The translations under genes and the position numbers were made by a program. A stretch of DNA of 64,000 nucleotides. Source: Actinoplanes sp. NBRC 103695 (GTDB lineage: Bacteria > Actinomycetota > Actinomycetes > Mycobacteriales > Micromonosporaceae). Shown one piece after another: positions 50,846 to 59,554 of this stretch. Position 1 is the stretch's first letter; each line of letters starts with the position of its first letter. The stretch covers positions 16,328-80,327 of the forward strand of contig NZ_BSTL01000038.1 of assembly GCF_030269485.1 (NCBI RefSeq), read 5' to 3'. The notes under the pieces are model-generated. The model searched no databases and was not told the origin of the DNA. It worked only from the letters and a program-made list of their open reading frames with translations.

Positions 50846-52215
50846 GGCAAGCGCTTGATCAGGTAGTCCTCGATGTTGTCCAAGGACACCCGCTCCTGCT
50901 TCATCGTGTCGCGGTCGCGGACCGTCACCGCGTTGTCCTGCAGGGTGTCGAAGTCGACGGTCACGCAGAACGGGGTGCCGATCTCGTCCTGGCGGCGGTA
51001 GCGGCGCCCGATGGCCTGCGAGTCGTCGAACTCGACCACCCAGCGCCGGCGCAGCAGGGCCGAGAGTTCCTTGGCCTTGGGCGACAGCTCGGGGTTGCGG
51101 GACAGCGGGAGCACCGCCACCTTGACCGGTGCGAGCCTCGGGTCGAAACGCATCACCGTGCGCTTGTCCACGCCGCCCTTGGTGTTCGGCGCCTCGTCCT
51201 CGTCGTAGGCCTCCAGCAGGAAGGCCAGTACGGCGCGGGTCAGGCCGGCGGCCGGCTCGATCACGTACGGCACCCAGCGCTCCTGTTTCTCCTGATCGAA
51301 GTAGGAGAGGTCGACGCCGGAGTGCTTGCTGTGTGTGCTCAGGTCGAAGTCGGTGCGGTTGGCGATTCCTTCGAGTTCCGCGAATTCGGTGCCGCCGAAC
51401 TGGAAGCGGTACTCGATGTCGACGGTCCGCTTCGCGTAGTGCGAGAGTTTCTCCTGCGGGTGCTCGAAGCGGCGCAGGTTGGACTCGCTCAGGCCGAGGC
51501 CGATGTACCAGTTCCAGCGCTGCTCGAGCCAGTACTCGTGCCACGTCTCGTCGCTGCCGGGCTCGACGAAGAACTCCATCTCCATCTGCTCGAACTCACG
51601 CGTACGGAAGATGAAGTTGCCGGGGGTGATCTCGTTGCGGAAGCTCTTGCCGACCTGCGCGATGCCGAACGGCGGCTTCTTGCGGGCCGCGGTGGCCACG
51701 TTGTTGTAGTTCACGAAGATGCCCTGGGCGGTTTCCGGGCGCAGGTAGTGCAGGCCCTCGGCGCTCTCGGTGGGGCCGAGGTAGGTCTTCATCAGGCCGT
51801 TGAACATCTTCGGCTCGGTGAAGGTGCCCTTGTTGCCGCAGTTGGGGCAGTTGAGTTCCTGGAGCGAGGACGGCAGCGAGCCGTGCTTCGCCTCGTACGC
51901 CTCTTCCAGGTGGTCGGCGCGGAACCGCTTGTGGCAGGACTGGCACTCGGTCAGCGGGTCGACGAAGGCGTCGAGGTGACCGGAGGCGGCCCACACGTCG
52001 CGGCTGAGGATGACGGCGGAGTCGAGGCCGACGATGTCGTCGCGCTCCTGGACCATCGCCTTCCACCATTGCCGGCGGACGTTCTCCTTCAGCTCCACGC
52101 CGAGCGGACCGTAGTCCCACGCCGAACGGGTGCCTCCGTAGATCTCGCTGGAGGGGAAGACGAAGCCCCGGCGCTTGGCCAGGCTGACGACGGCGTCGAT
52201 ACGGTCGGCGGGCAT
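50836..52215 (-). CDS. glyS: Glycyl-tRNA synthetase (single-chain, dimeric type)
   Basis: 459 residues, the usual length of the eukaryote-like class II enzyme. FPSSEIYGGTRSAWDYGPLG, LTECQSCHKRF and LNCPNCGNKG (zinc-like Cys pairs), RPETAQGIFVNYNNV, KSFRNEITPGNFIFRTREFE (motif 2) and PYVIEPAAGLTRAVLAF (motif 3) are all present; the C-terminal 110 residues form the anticodon-binding domain ending YLIKRLPGC. It charges tRNA-Gly. The last codons lie inside a 31-bp tandem repeat. Confidence 0.97.
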   Translation of the reverse strand: MPADRIDAVVSLAKRRGFVFPSSEIYGGTRSAWDYGPLGVELKENVRRQWWKAMVQERDDIVGLDSAVILSRDVWAASGHLDAFVDPLTECQSCHKRFRADHLEEAYEAKHGSLPSSLQELNCPNCGNKGTFTEPKMFNGLMKTYLGPTESAEGLHYLRPETAQGIFVNYNNVATAARKKPPFGIAQVGKSFRNEITPGNFIFRTREFEQMEMEFFVEPGSDETWHEYWLEQRWNWYIGLGLSESNLRRFEHPQEKLSHYAKRTVDIEYRFQFGGTEFAELEGIANRTDFDLSTHSKHSGVDLSYFDQEKQERWVPYVIEPAAGLTRAVLAFLLEAYDEDEAPNTKGGVDKRTVMRFDPRLAPVKVAVLPLSRNPELSPKAKELSALLRRRWVVEFDDSQAIGRRYRRQDEIGTPFCVTVDFDTLQDNAVTVRDRDTMKQERVSLDNIEDYLIKRLPGC

Positions 52216-52283
52216 GTTCCTCCTACGCCGGCTGGATTGTCGGCGGGGACGCTGGATTGATAGGAAAAGGACAGGTCAGGAGA

Positions 52284-52904
52284 TTACTCCTCGACGGAAC
52301 AGACCTGGAACTGGCCCGTCTCGCGGTCCTGGCCGAGGTAGGCGTTGAGTTTCCCGGAGCCACCGTCGGCGTAGGTCACGTCGACCGGGACGGCCAGGTC
52401 GACGCTGGCCAGGTCGAGGTCGCCGACCTGCCACGACTGGATCGGTTTCCCGGTCTGCGCCTCGCTGGTGAACTCGGCGCGGCTGAGGGTGGCCCGGGTC
52501 TGTGCGCAGAGCGAGTCGTACGCCTCGCCGAACCGCTTGGCTTTGACGTCGTCGAGGTAGTCGCCGATCACGACCTGGGCCTGCTCGTTGAGCGCGTTGG
52601 TCATGACCACGCCCAGCCCGGCGAGGGCGGCCACCGCGCCACCGCAGGCGAGGACGAGCACACCGGCGCCGATGCCGAGGCCCAGCCCGATGCGCCGGCG
52701 GCGGCCCTCGGTGGGCGGCGCCGGGAAGGGCGGCACCACACCCGGCCCCCGCGGCGGAGGCGGCGCCTGGAGCGGCCCCGGCGAAGGCGGCACCGGCAGC
52801 GGCCCCGGCGAAGGCTGCCCATAGGGCGGCTGTCCAGACTGAGGCTGCCCAGACGGCGGCACGGCGGCCGGCCCGTAATGGGGCGGCTGGTCGACCTGGG
52901 TCAT
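52284..52904 (-). CDS. Proline-rich single-pass membrane protein
   Basis: 206 residues. The first 70 are Pro/Gly/Gln rich (GQPQSGQPPYGQPSPGP), then RRRRIGLGLGIGAGVLVLAC starts one membrane helix. The outer 110 residues (VVIGDYLDDVKAKRFGEAYD, SLCAQTRATLSRAEF) resemble the DUF4878/lumazine-binding-like extracytoplasmic domain common in actinobacteria. Function unknown. It lies 68 bases upstream of glyS on the same strand. Confidence 0.75.
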   Translation of the reverse strand: MTQVDQPPHYGPAAVPPSGQPQSGQPPYGQPSPGPLPVPPSPGPLQAPPPPRGPGVVPPFPAPPTEGRRRRIGLGLGIGAGVLVLACGGAVAALAGLGVVMTNALNEQAQVVIGDYLDDVKAKRFGEAYDSLCAQTRATLSRAEFTSEAQTGKPIQSWQVGDLDLASVDLAVPVDVTYADGGSGKLNAYLGQDRETGQFQVCSVEE

Positions 52905-52921
52905 GTCGTCAAGCGTAGTGC

Positions 52922-53263
52922 TCAGCGCCAGGGTTCGGCTGCCCGGTCACTGGCGACCAGGTCCACCTCGCCGCCGGGCTCCGCGCTCGCCAGCGTCTCG
53001 AAGGCGGACGGCTCGTCCTGGGACTGGGAGAGGAAGGGCGTGGCATGGACCTTCACGTCGAAGCGCCCGAGCGACCGCCGGTAGGCTCCGACCGACTCCC
53101 ACTCGGTGACGAGGGCCCAGTGCGCGGGATCGTCAAGCGCACGGGTGAGGCGCCCGGAGACGTATCCGGGGCTGGCGGCGAGCGCGGCGAGGGCGGCGTG
53201 CCCCCGCTCGGCGAAGCCGTCCTCGCCGCCGTCGGGGACCACGAACCGGTTGAGCACGAGCAT
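52922..53263 (-). CDS. Antibiotic biosynthesis monooxygenase (ABM)-domain protein
   Basis: 113 residues. VLNRFVVPDGGEDGFAERGH, SPGYVSGRLTRALDDPAHWA, LVTEWESVGAYRRSLGRFDV match the ABM ferredoxin-like fold. Members include monooxygenases and haem-degrading enzymes; the C-terminal 25 residues are an extra tail. It is divergent from the small membrane protein at 53301. A distinct substrate cannot be inferred. Confidence 0.82.
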   Translation of the reverse strand: MLVLNRFVVPDGGEDGFAERGHAALAALAASPGYVSGRLTRALDDPAHWALVTEWESVGAYRRSLGRFDVKVHATPFLSQSQDEPSAFETLASAEPGGEVDLVASDRAAEPWR

Positions 53264-53300
53264 GCGAAGAGCGTACGCACGTCAGATCAGGAGCACTCAC

Positions 53301-53555
53301 GTGACATCGTCCGACAACCTGCTGCGCCGCCTCTCCCGGGTCAGCCCGACGGTCGCCTTCCTGGTGGCACTGGTGATGTTGATCGCCGGCTTCTTCCTGC
53401 CCGGCATCATCGGCGGGGCTGTGCTGTTCGTGCTGGGCGCCGCTCTGACCGCGCTCACCTTCACGACCTGGCCGGTGCAGAAGACGGGCACCCGGGTCGT
53501 GCGGGTGATCCTGCTGGCCCTGCTGTTCGCGACCGTGGTGGCGAAGAGCCTGTAG
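53301..53555 (+). CDS. Small two-helix membrane protein
   Basis: 84 residues. VSPTVAFLVALVMLIAGFFL, PGIIGGAVLFVLGAALTALT and VILLALLFATVVAKSL give two or three membrane helices with a short basic N terminus. CAGGAG precedes GTG 53301. It is probably a conserved actinobacterial protein of unknown function. It sits directly upstream of the zinc operon, ending 11 bases before the Zur-like box. Confidence 0.75.
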   Translation: MTSSDNLLRRLSRVSPTVAFLVALVMLIAGFFLPGIIGGAVLFVLGAALTALTFTTWPVQKTGTRVVRVILLALLFATVVAKSL

Positions 53556-53565
53556 AAACTGCTTT

Positions 53566-53580
53566 TGACAACCATTGTCA
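53566..53580 (+). promoter_or_regulatory. Zur-type operator upstream of znuA
   Basis: TGACAA and TTGTCA are perfect 6-bp arms around CCA, 20 bases before the znuA start. Position and symmetry fit repression by Zur, which is encoded in the same operon. Confidence 0.65.
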
Positions 53581-53600
53581 TTGTCGGCACAGTTGCCGGT

Positions 53601-54530
53601 ATGAGAACTCGCCTGGTCGCCACCCTGACCGCGCTGACCCTGGTCGCCGCGGGCTGCGGCAGCGGAGCCAGTGGCAGCAGCGACGGCCGCCCGCAGGTGG
53701 TCACGGCGTTCTATCCCCTCCAGTTCCTGACCCAGCGGATCGGCGGCGACCAGGTCCAGATCTCCGACCTGACCAAGCCGGGCGCCGAGCCGCACGACCT
53801 CGAGCTCAACCCCCGGCAGGTGGGCGCGATCAGCGACGCCGACCTGGTGGTCTATCTCCGGGGCTTCCAGCCGGCCGTGGACCAGGCCGTCGGCCAGGAG
53901 GCCGGTGACAAGGCGTTCGACGTCGGCGGCACGGTCGAGCTGCTGGCCGCCTCCGAGTCGCATGACCACGGGCCGGGCGAGGAGGAGCACGCGGAGCAGG
54001 CAGCGGGTGGCAAGGACCCGCACGTCTGGCTGGACCCGATCCGATTCGCCACGATCAGCGACAAGCTGGGCGAGCGCCTCGCCCAGGCCGACCCGGCGCA
54101 CGCCGCCGACCACCGCGCCCGGGCCGCCGCCCTGCACGGCGAGCTCGACCAGCTCGACCGGGAGTTCGCCGCCGCGTTGAAGACCTGCCAGCGCCGCGAG
54201 ATCGTCACCAGCCACACCGCGTTCGCCTATCTGGCCGCCCGCTACGACCTGCACGAGGTCGGCATCACCGGGATCTCCCCGGAGGCCGAGGCGTCCCCGC
54301 AGCGGCTGGCCGGCGTCGCCAGGGAGGCGAAGGAGACCGGCGCCACCACGATCTTCTTCGAGACCCTGGTCAGCCCCAAGGTCGCCGAGACCATCGCCAA
54401 GGAGGTCGGTGCGAGGACGGCGGTGCTGGACCCGATCGAGGGCAGGACCGATCCGAACGCCGACTACTTCTCGATGATGCGGTCGAATCTCACCGCGCTG
54501 ACCCAGGCCCTAGGGTGCTCCCATGACTGA
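53601..54530 (+). CDS. znuA: Zinc ABC transporter substrate-binding lipoprotein
   Basis: 309 residues. A signal peptide with lipobox LVAAGC (Cys 19) anchors the protein. FYPLQFLTQRIGGDQVQISD, PGAEPHDLELNPRQVGAISD (first His), a His/Glu-rich loop SHDHGPGEEEHAEQ, DPHVWLDPIRFATI (second His), TSHTAFAYLAARYDL (third His) and a C-terminal DPIEGR (Asp) complete the cluster A-I zinc site. ATG 53601 is preceded by the Zur box. It overlaps znuC by eight bases. Confidence 0.93.
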   Translation: MRTRLVATLTALTLVAAGCGSGASGSSDGRPQVVTAFYPLQFLTQRIGGDQVQISDLTKPGAEPHDLELNPRQVGAISDADLVVYLRGFQPAVDQAVGQEAGDKAFDVGGTVELLAASESHDHGPGEEEHAEQAAGGKDPHVWLDPIRFATISDKLGERLAQADPAHAADHRARAAALHGELDQLDREFAAALKTCQRREIVTSHTAFAYLAARYDLHEVGITGISPEAEASPQRLAGVAREAKETGATTIFFETLVSPKVAETIAKEVGARTAVLDPIEGRTDPNADYFSMMRSNLTALTQALGCSHD

Positions 54531-55302
54531 CGCGGTGCGGATCACCCACGCGGCCGTCGGGTACGGCGCCCGCGAGGTGCTGCACGACGTGTCCCTGGGC
54601 GTCACCCAGGGCGAAGTGGTCGCCATCCTGGGCGCGAACGGCTCGGGCAAGTCGACCCTGATCCGGGCGGTCCTCGGGCTGGTCCCGCTCAGCCACGGCG
54701 ACATCGAGCTGTTCGGCACGCCACGCCGGCGGTTCCGGGAGTGGGCCCGGGTCGGCTACGTGCCGCAGCGGGTCGGCGCCGGCAGCAGCGTCCCGGCCAC
54801 GGTCGGTGAGGTCGTCGCGGCCGGCCGCCTCGCCCGGCGCGGCCTGCTGCGTTTCTCAGGTTCCAAAGACCGTTCCGCCGTACGGGCGGCGCTGGCCGAC
54901 GTCGGCCTGACCGATCGCGCCTCCGACCCGGTGGCCACCCTGTCCGGCGGCCAGCAGCAGCGCACGCTGATCGCCCGCGCGCTGGCCGGCGAGCCGGACC
55001 TGCTGATCATGGACGAGCCGACGGCCGGCGTGGACGCCGCCAGCCAGGAGGCGTTCGCCGCCACGCTGGGCCGGTTCCAGGGGCGTGGCGGCACGGTGCT
55101 GCTGGTGGCGCACGAGCTGGGCCCGCTGCGGCCGCTGATCGACCGGGCGGTGGTGGTCCACGAGGGACGCATCGCCCACGACGGCGCGGTGCCGGAGCCG
55201 GCCGGGCATCACGCCGAGCCGGGCCACGACCACGTGCATCCGCACGCGGAGGCGGAACGGCCCGGCATCTGCGTGGCGCCGACGGATCGGGTACGCAACT
55301 GA
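54523..55302 (+). CDS. znuC: Zinc ABC transporter ATP-binding protein
   Basis: 259 residues. Walker A AILGANGSGKSTLIRAVLGL, Q-loop VGYVPQRVGAGSS, signature LSGGQQQRTLIARALAG, Walker B DLLIMDEPTAGVD, His switch VAHELGPLRPLID. The C-terminal tail HHAEPGHDHVHPHAEAE is histidine-rich, as in many metal transporters, and may sense or store zinc in the cytosol. The start overlaps znuA, and the TGATG junction couples it to znuB. Confidence 0.93.
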   Translation: MTDAVRITHAAVGYGAREVLHDVSLGVTQGEVVAILGANGSGKSTLIRAVLGLVPLSHGDIELFGTPRRRFREWARVGYVPQRVGAGSSVPATVGEVVAAGRLARRGLLRFSGSKDRSAVRAALADVGLTDRASDPVATLSGGQQQRTLIARALAGEPDLLIMDEPTAGVDAASQEAFAATLGRFQGRGGTVLLVAHELGPLRPLIDRAVVVHEGRIAHDGAVPEPAGHHAEPGHDHVHPHAEAERPGICVAPTDRVRN

Positions 55303-56159
55303 TGGACCTGCTCCAGTACGACTTCATGCTCCGGGCCCTGGCCGGAGCGCTGATCATCGGGATCACCGCGCCGGCCCTCGGCATCTACCTGGTCCAGCGG
55401 CGGCTGTCGCTGATCGGTGACGGCATCGGGCACGTGGCGCTCACCGGCGTCGGCGTGGGCCTGCTGTTCCACCAGTCGCCGGTGCTCACCGCGGTGATCG
55501 TGTCGGCGATCGGCGCGGTCGGCGTGGAACTGGTCCGGGAACGCGGCCGCACCTCCGGCGACCTGGCGCTGGCGCTGCTGTTCTACGGCGGCATCGCGGG
55601 CGGCGTGGTGCTGGTCGGGCTCTCCGACGACAGCGGCAACGCCAACCTGGTGCAGTACCTCTTCGGCTCGCTGACCACCACGTCCGGCACCGATCTGGTG
55701 GTGATCGCGGTGCTCGGCGTCGCGGTGCTCGCGGCCATGCTGCTGCTGCGGCCGGTGTTGTTCGCGGTCTGCGACGACGAGGAGTACGCGCGGGTCTCCG
55801 GCCTTCCGGTTCGTACGCTGAATCTGCTCCTCGCGGTGACCACCGCCGTGACCGTGACGATCGCCATGCGTACCGTCGGACTGCTGTTGATCTCGGCTCT
55901 GATGGTCGTGCCGGTCGCTGCGGCGCAGCAGGTCACCCGTGGTTTCCGGACGACGATGGCGGTGGCGATGGCGGGCGGCGTGGTGGCCGCGGCGGCCGGC
56001 GTGGTGGTCTCCGCGGAGGCGAACACCGCTCCCGGCGCGACCATCGTGATCGTGGCGCTGGCCCTCTTCCTGGCCCTGACCGTGGCGGGCGCCGTCCGCG
56101 GACGCGCCCGCCCGCACAGCGCCGAGAAAGAACCACCGGACGTGGTATTGCATGACTGA
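55302..56159 (+). CDS. znuB: Zinc ABC transporter permease
   Basis: 285 residues with eight or nine hydrophobic segments. LIIGITAPALGIYLVQRRLS, LIGDGIGHVALTGVGVGLLF, GRTSGDLALALLFYGGIAGG and AMRTVGLLLISALMVVPVAA are the standard cluster A-I permease motifs. The soluble tail is short. The stop overlaps the SmtB-like gene (ATGACTGA). Confidence 0.93.
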   Translation: MDLLQYDFMLRALAGALIIGITAPALGIYLVQRRLSLIGDGIGHVALTGVGVGLLFHQSPVLTAVIVSAIGAVGVELVRERGRTSGDLALALLFYGGIAGGVVLVGLSDDSGNANLVQYLFGSLTTTSGTDLVVIAVLGVAVLAAMLLLRPVLFAVCDDEEYARVSGLPVRTLNLLLAVTTAVTVTIAMRTVGLLLISALMVVPVAAAQQVTRGFRTTMAVAMAGGVVAAAAGVVVSAEANTAPGATIVIVALALFLALTVAGAVRGRARPHSAEKEPPDVVLHD

Positions 56160-56457
56160 GGTGACGACGGGCTACGAGGCCTACGAGGGCGCGGGAGAGT
56201 TGCTCCGGGCCCTCTCGGCGCCGATCCGGGTCGCGATTGTGGCAGAATTGGGCGTCGGCGAGCGGTGCGTGCACGAGCTCGTGGAGAAGCTGGGAGCTCC
56301 GCAGCCGCTGGTGTCGCAGCATCTGCGGGTGTTGCGGGGCGCCGGGGTGGTGCGCGGCGCGCGGCGCGGCCGCGAGATCGCCTACTCACTGGTGGACGAG
56401 CACATCGCTCACATCGTCGCCGACGCCGTCAGCCATGCCAGGGAGGCCCGCTCGTGA
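56152..56457 (+). CDS. SmtB/ArsR-type zinc-sensing repressor
   Basis: 101 residues. LLRALSAPIRVAIVAELGVG, recognition helix QPLVSQHLRVLRGAGVVRGA, wing RGREIAYSLVDEH. The last helix has Asp-x-His-x10-His-x2-Glu (VDEHIAHIVADAVSHAREA), the exact spacing of the SmtB alpha-5 zinc site, so zinc sensing is strongly indicated. It overlaps znuB and zur, as in the smtB-zur pair of mycobacteria. It may repress the same operon or an efflux gene elsewhere. Confidence 0.88.
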   Translation: MTEVTTGYEAYEGAGELLRALSAPIRVAIVAELGVGERCVHELVEKLGAPQPLVSQHLRVLRGAGVVRGARRGREIAYSLVDEHIAHIVADAVSHAREARS

Positions 56458-56852
56458 ACGAGGTGGTACGCAACACGCGCCAGCGCAGCGCGGTCAGCAG
56501 CGTCCTCGCCGAGGTGGAGGGGTTCCACAGTGCTCAGGACCTGCACGCGATGCTGCGGGACCGAGGCGAGCGGGTCGGGCTGACCACCGTCTACCGCACC
56601 CTGCAAGGCCTCGCCGACGCCGGTGAGATCGACGTCATGCGCCCGCCCGGCGGCGAGCATCTCTACCGCCGCTGCAGCCAGGGTCACCATCACCATCTGG
56701 TGTGCCGGTCGTGCGGCCGGACGGTCGAGGTGGAGGGCCCGGCGGTGGAGAGCTGGGCCGACAAGGTCGCCGCCCAGCACGGTTATCAGGACGTCTCGCA
56801 CACGCTCGAGATTTTCGGAACCTGCACGAACTGCTGCGCCACCCCAAAATAG
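56454..56852 (+). CDS. zur: Zinc uptake regulator, Fur family
   Basis: 132 residues. TRQRSAVSSVLAEVEGFHSA, VGLTTVYRTLQGLADAGEID (DNA-reading helix), a HHHHLVCRSCGRTVEVEGP regulatory and structural site, and a C-terminal CTNC closing the Cys4 zinc. GTG 56454 overlaps the SmtB-like stop (GTGA). With zinc bound it should repress znuACB through the box at 53566. Confidence 0.93.
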   Translation: MNEVVRNTRQRSAVSSVLAEVEGFHSAQDLHAMLRDRGERVGLTTVYRTLQGLADAGEIDVMRPPGGEHLYRRCSQGHHHHLVCRSCGRTVEVEGPAVESWADKVAAQHGYQDVSHTLEIFGTCTNCCATPK

Positions 56853-56857
56853 GCGGG

Positions 56858-57472
56858 GTGAAGCTCTACGCCGACCGGCTCCCCCTGGCCATCCGTCAAC
56901 TCTTCCTCGACCTCGCCGTGGTGATCTGGGTGTACGCCTGGATCCGGGCCGGTTTCTGGGTGCACGACCTGGTGCTCAAACTGGGCGTACCGGGACAGAA
57001 GCTGGAGGGCGCGGGCACCGGCCTCGCCGACAACCTGGCCGACGCGGGCGGCAAGGTGGGCAAGGTTCCGCTGGTCGGTGACGAGCTCACGGCGCCGTTC
57101 ACCAGGGCGGCCGAGGCGGCTCGCTCGCTGGCCGACGCGGGGCGCGAGCAGCAGGAGATCGTTCAGAACCTGGCACTGGTGCTGGCCCTGCTGCTGGTGG
57201 CCGTACCCCTGGCATTGGTGTTGTTTCTCTGGCTGCCGCTGCGGGTGCGGTGGATGCGGCGGGCCGGGGTGGCGGCGAAGGTGCGCGACGAACCGGCCGG
57301 CAAGGACCTGCTCGCCCTGCGTGCGCTCGCCTCGCAGCCGCTCAACCGGCTCACCCGGCTCGGCCCGGACATCGCCCAGTCCTGGCGCAACGGCGACGCG
57401 GAGGCGGTCGACGCGCTGGCCGCGCTGGAGCTCAGGCAGCTTGGCCTGAGTCCTTCGGGGCGTCGTCGATGA
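56858..57472 (+). CDS. Two-helix membrane protein of unknown function
   Basis: 204 residues. LFLDLAVVIWVYAWIRAGFW and LALVLALLLVAVPLALVLFL are membrane helices; the loop between (VPLVGDELTAPFTRAAEAAR) is outside or inside. A cytosolic tail VRDEPAGKDLLALRALASQP follows. The family is common next to zur in related actinobacteria as far as I recall, but no role is known. GTG 56858 is six bases after zur, so it probably shares the transcript. It overlaps the convergent gene by 41 bases. Confidence 0.72.
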   Translation: MKLYADRLPLAIRQLFLDLAVVIWVYAWIRAGFWVHDLVLKLGVPGQKLEGAGTGLADNLADAGGKVGKVPLVGDELTAPFTRAAEAARSLADAGREQQEIVQNLALVLALLLVAVPLALVLFLWLPLRVRWMRRAGVAAKVRDEPAGKDLLALRALASQPLNRLTRLGPDIAQSWRNGDAEAVDALAALELRQLGLSPSGRRR

Positions 57473-57965
57473 AGCCGTCGCCGTTCACGTCGTCGCCCCA
57501 GTTGCGCCGCGCCCAGGGCAGGAACGCCCAGAAGCTCAGGAACCACACCCCGGTGACGGCCGTCAGGATCACCGCCGGCCAGATGCTGAGCAGGTAGTCG
57601 GTGATCAGCAACACGCTGCTCACCATCGAGATCAGCATGAACGCCAGGCCACCGGTGGCCATCCGGTGCGCGAAGCGGACCAGCTCGGGCTTGCGGCCCT
57701 GACGGAACAGCGCGCGGTGGAACGCGACCGGGGAGATGATCATCGCGGTGGCGAACGCGGCTGAGATCAGCGCGACGATGTAGGTGTCCTTCTGGAACGC
57801 GGACGCCCTGGGGAATCCGCTGCTGAAGGGCAGGGTGAGCAGGAACGCGAAAAGGATCTGCACGCCGGTCTGCGCGACCCGCAACTCCTGGAGAAGATCG
57901 GCGAAGTTGCGGTCCCAGCGGGCCTTCTCCGTCTCGTTCGGCATGTTCTTCTTCTCCGGCGGCAT
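57432..57965 (-). CDS. DUF6328-family membrane protein
   Basis: 177 residues. WDRNFADLLQELRVAQTGVQ, ILFAFLLTLPFSSGF, four membrane helices, then WARRNWGDDVNGDGFIDDAP with an EF-hand-like acidic stretch. The N-terminal RNFADLLQELRVAQTGVQIL motif is typical of DUF6328. Start ATG 57965; ATG 57944 is also possible. Function unknown. The 3' ends of this gene and the previous one overlap. Confidence 0.82.
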   Translation of the reverse strand: MPPEKKNMPNETEKARWDRNFADLLQELRVAQTGVQILFAFLLTLPFSSGFPRASAFQKDTYIVALISAAFATAMIISPVAFHRALFRQGRKPELVRFAHRMATGGLAFMLISMVSSVLLITDYLLSIWPAVILTAVTGVWFLSFWAFLPWARRNWGDDVNGDGFIDDAPKDSGQAA

Positions 57966-57995
57966 GGATGGCCGCTTTCCCAGCTCAGCGCATTG

Positions 57996-58811
57996 TCAAA
58001 CGCCGATGCGCGCCAGCGCGGCGTCGGCCAGCGCGTCCGGCGCCTCCTCCGGAACCCAGTGGCTGATCCCTCTCAGGGCGACCAGCTGGTAGTCGGCGTC
58101 CACCCAGTCGGCGGTGCGCAGCGCGGCGGTCAGGCCGACCACCGGGTCCTTGTCGGACCAGACGTACGTGGTGGGCACCTGGATCGTGCCGACGCCGGCC
58201 AGCACCTCCCGGTCCAGCGCCCGGTACCAGTTCAGCCCGCCGGTGAGCCGGCCCGAGTCGCGCATCGCGTCCGAGTACAGCGAGGCGCGCTCGCCGATCG
58301 CCTTCATCATCTGCCGCAGCAGGGCACCGTCACCGACCTGCAGCAACCGCTCCGCGATCTTGGAGCGGAAGACGGCCATGTACGCGAACCGCGCCCGCTG
58401 CGACGCCCGGACCCGCAACGCCATCGCGAGCGCCCGCGGGTGCGGCACGGACACGGCGGTCAGGGACAGCACCCGCCCCGGGTGGCCGTCGGCGAGCAGC
58501 CAGCCGACCTGCGCGCCCCAGTCGTGGCCGATCACGTGCGCCCGCTCGATCTCGAGCGCGTCCAGGATCGCCACCGCGTCGGCGGTCGGCTCGTCCAGCC
58601 GGTACGCCGACACGTCCACCGGACGGGCGCCGGGCGCGTAGCCGCGCTGGTCGTAGCGGTACGTGCGCAGCCCGGCGGCGTGCAGCCGGGGCAGCATCAG
58701 ATCGAACTCCCGATGATCCTGCGGAAAGCCGTGCAGGAGCAGCACCGGCGTCCCGTCCTCCGGCCCCTCGGCCACTACCTCGAAACTCAGACCACGCGCC
58801 TTGACCTGCAT
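57996..58811 (-). CDS. Alpha/beta hydrolase (epoxide hydrolase / haloalkane dehalogenase-like)
   Basis: 271 residues. VLLLHGFPQDHREFDLMLPR (oxyanion hole), YRYDQRGYAPGARP, nucleophile elbow AHVIGHDWGAQVGWLLAD where Asp replaces Ser, and a C-terminal GISHWVPEEAPD with the catalytic His. The Asp nucleophile and HGFPQ motif fit epoxide hydrolases or dehalogenases. GGGGAGA precedes ATG 58811. It is divergent from the thiamine riboswitch operon. Confidence 0.87.
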   Translation of the reverse strand: MQVKARGLSFEVVAEGPEDGTPVLLLHGFPQDHREFDLMLPRLHAAGLRTYRYDQRGYAPGARPVDVSAYRLDEPTADAVAILDALEIERAHVIGHDWGAQVGWLLADGHPGRVLSLTAVSVPHPRALAMALRVRASQRARFAYMAVFRSKIAERLLQVGDGALLRQMMKAIGERASLYSDAMRDSGRLTGGLNWYRALDREVLAGVGTIQVPTTYVWSDKDPVVGLTAALRTADWVDADYQLVALRGISHWVPEEAPDALADAALARIGV

Positions 58812-58874
58812 GTGACGTCTCCCCTGTTCCGTACGACCGTACGGTGTTAGCTTCATCGAAACATAAGCAAGTCC

Positions 58875-58956
<82 letters not shown>

Positions 58957-58969
58957 TGGAGGCATCTCC

Positions 58970-59554
58970 ATGAGACGCATGGACCGTTGGCGCACCATCG
59001 ACATCGTGATCGCCGCGATCATCGCCGTGACGTTCGGCGTGATCTTCTGGGCGTGGAACATCCTGTGGGGCGCCACCGGCGGCGCCTTCGCGTTCTTCCC
59101 GCCCGCACAGACGCTGCTCTACGGCGTCTGGCTGATTCCCGCCGTGCTCGGCGGCCTGATCATTCGCAAGCCCGGCGCCGCCCTGTTCACCGAGGCGGTG
59201 GCCGCGACCATCTCGGCGCTGCTCGGCGCGCAGTGGGGCGCGGTCGTCATCCCGCAGGGCCTGGTCCAGGGCCTGGGCGCGGAGCTGGCGTTCGCCATCC
59301 TGCTCTACCGCTCGTGGCGGCTCCCGGCGGCGCTGCTGGCCGGCCTGCTCACCGGCCTGAGCGCGGCGGTGTTCGACTTCTTCGCCTGGAACGCCGCCTA
59401 CGACCTGTGGGACTACCGGGTGCCGTACGCACTGCTCACCATGGTCAGCAGCACGATCGTGGCCGGTGCGGGCAGCTGGCTGCTGGTCCGGGCGCTGGCG
59501 CCGACCGGGGTGCTGGACCGCTTCGGCGCCGGCCGGGAACGCGAGCTTGTCTGA
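58970..59554 (+). CDS. ykoE: ECF transporter S component for thiamine precursor
   Basis: 194 residues, six membrane segments. DIVIAAIIAVTFGVIFWAWN, FFPPAQTLLYGVWLIPAVLG, AALFTEAVAATISALLGAQW match YkoE. It is the substrate-specificity subunit, likely for hydroxymethylpyrimidine or thiamine. GGAGG lies eight bases before ATG 58970. It is preceded by the TPP riboswitch and overlaps ykoD by eight bases. Confidence 0.92.
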   Translation: MRRMDRWRTIDIVIAAIIAVTFGVIFWAWNILWGATGGAFAFFPPAQTLLYGVWLIPAVLGGLIIRKPGAALFTEAVAATISALLGAQWGAVVIPQGLVQGLGAELAFAILLYRSWRLPAALLAGLLTGLSAAVFDFFAWNAAYDLWDYRVPYALLTMVSSTIVAGAGSWLLVRALAPTGVLDRFGAGRERELV

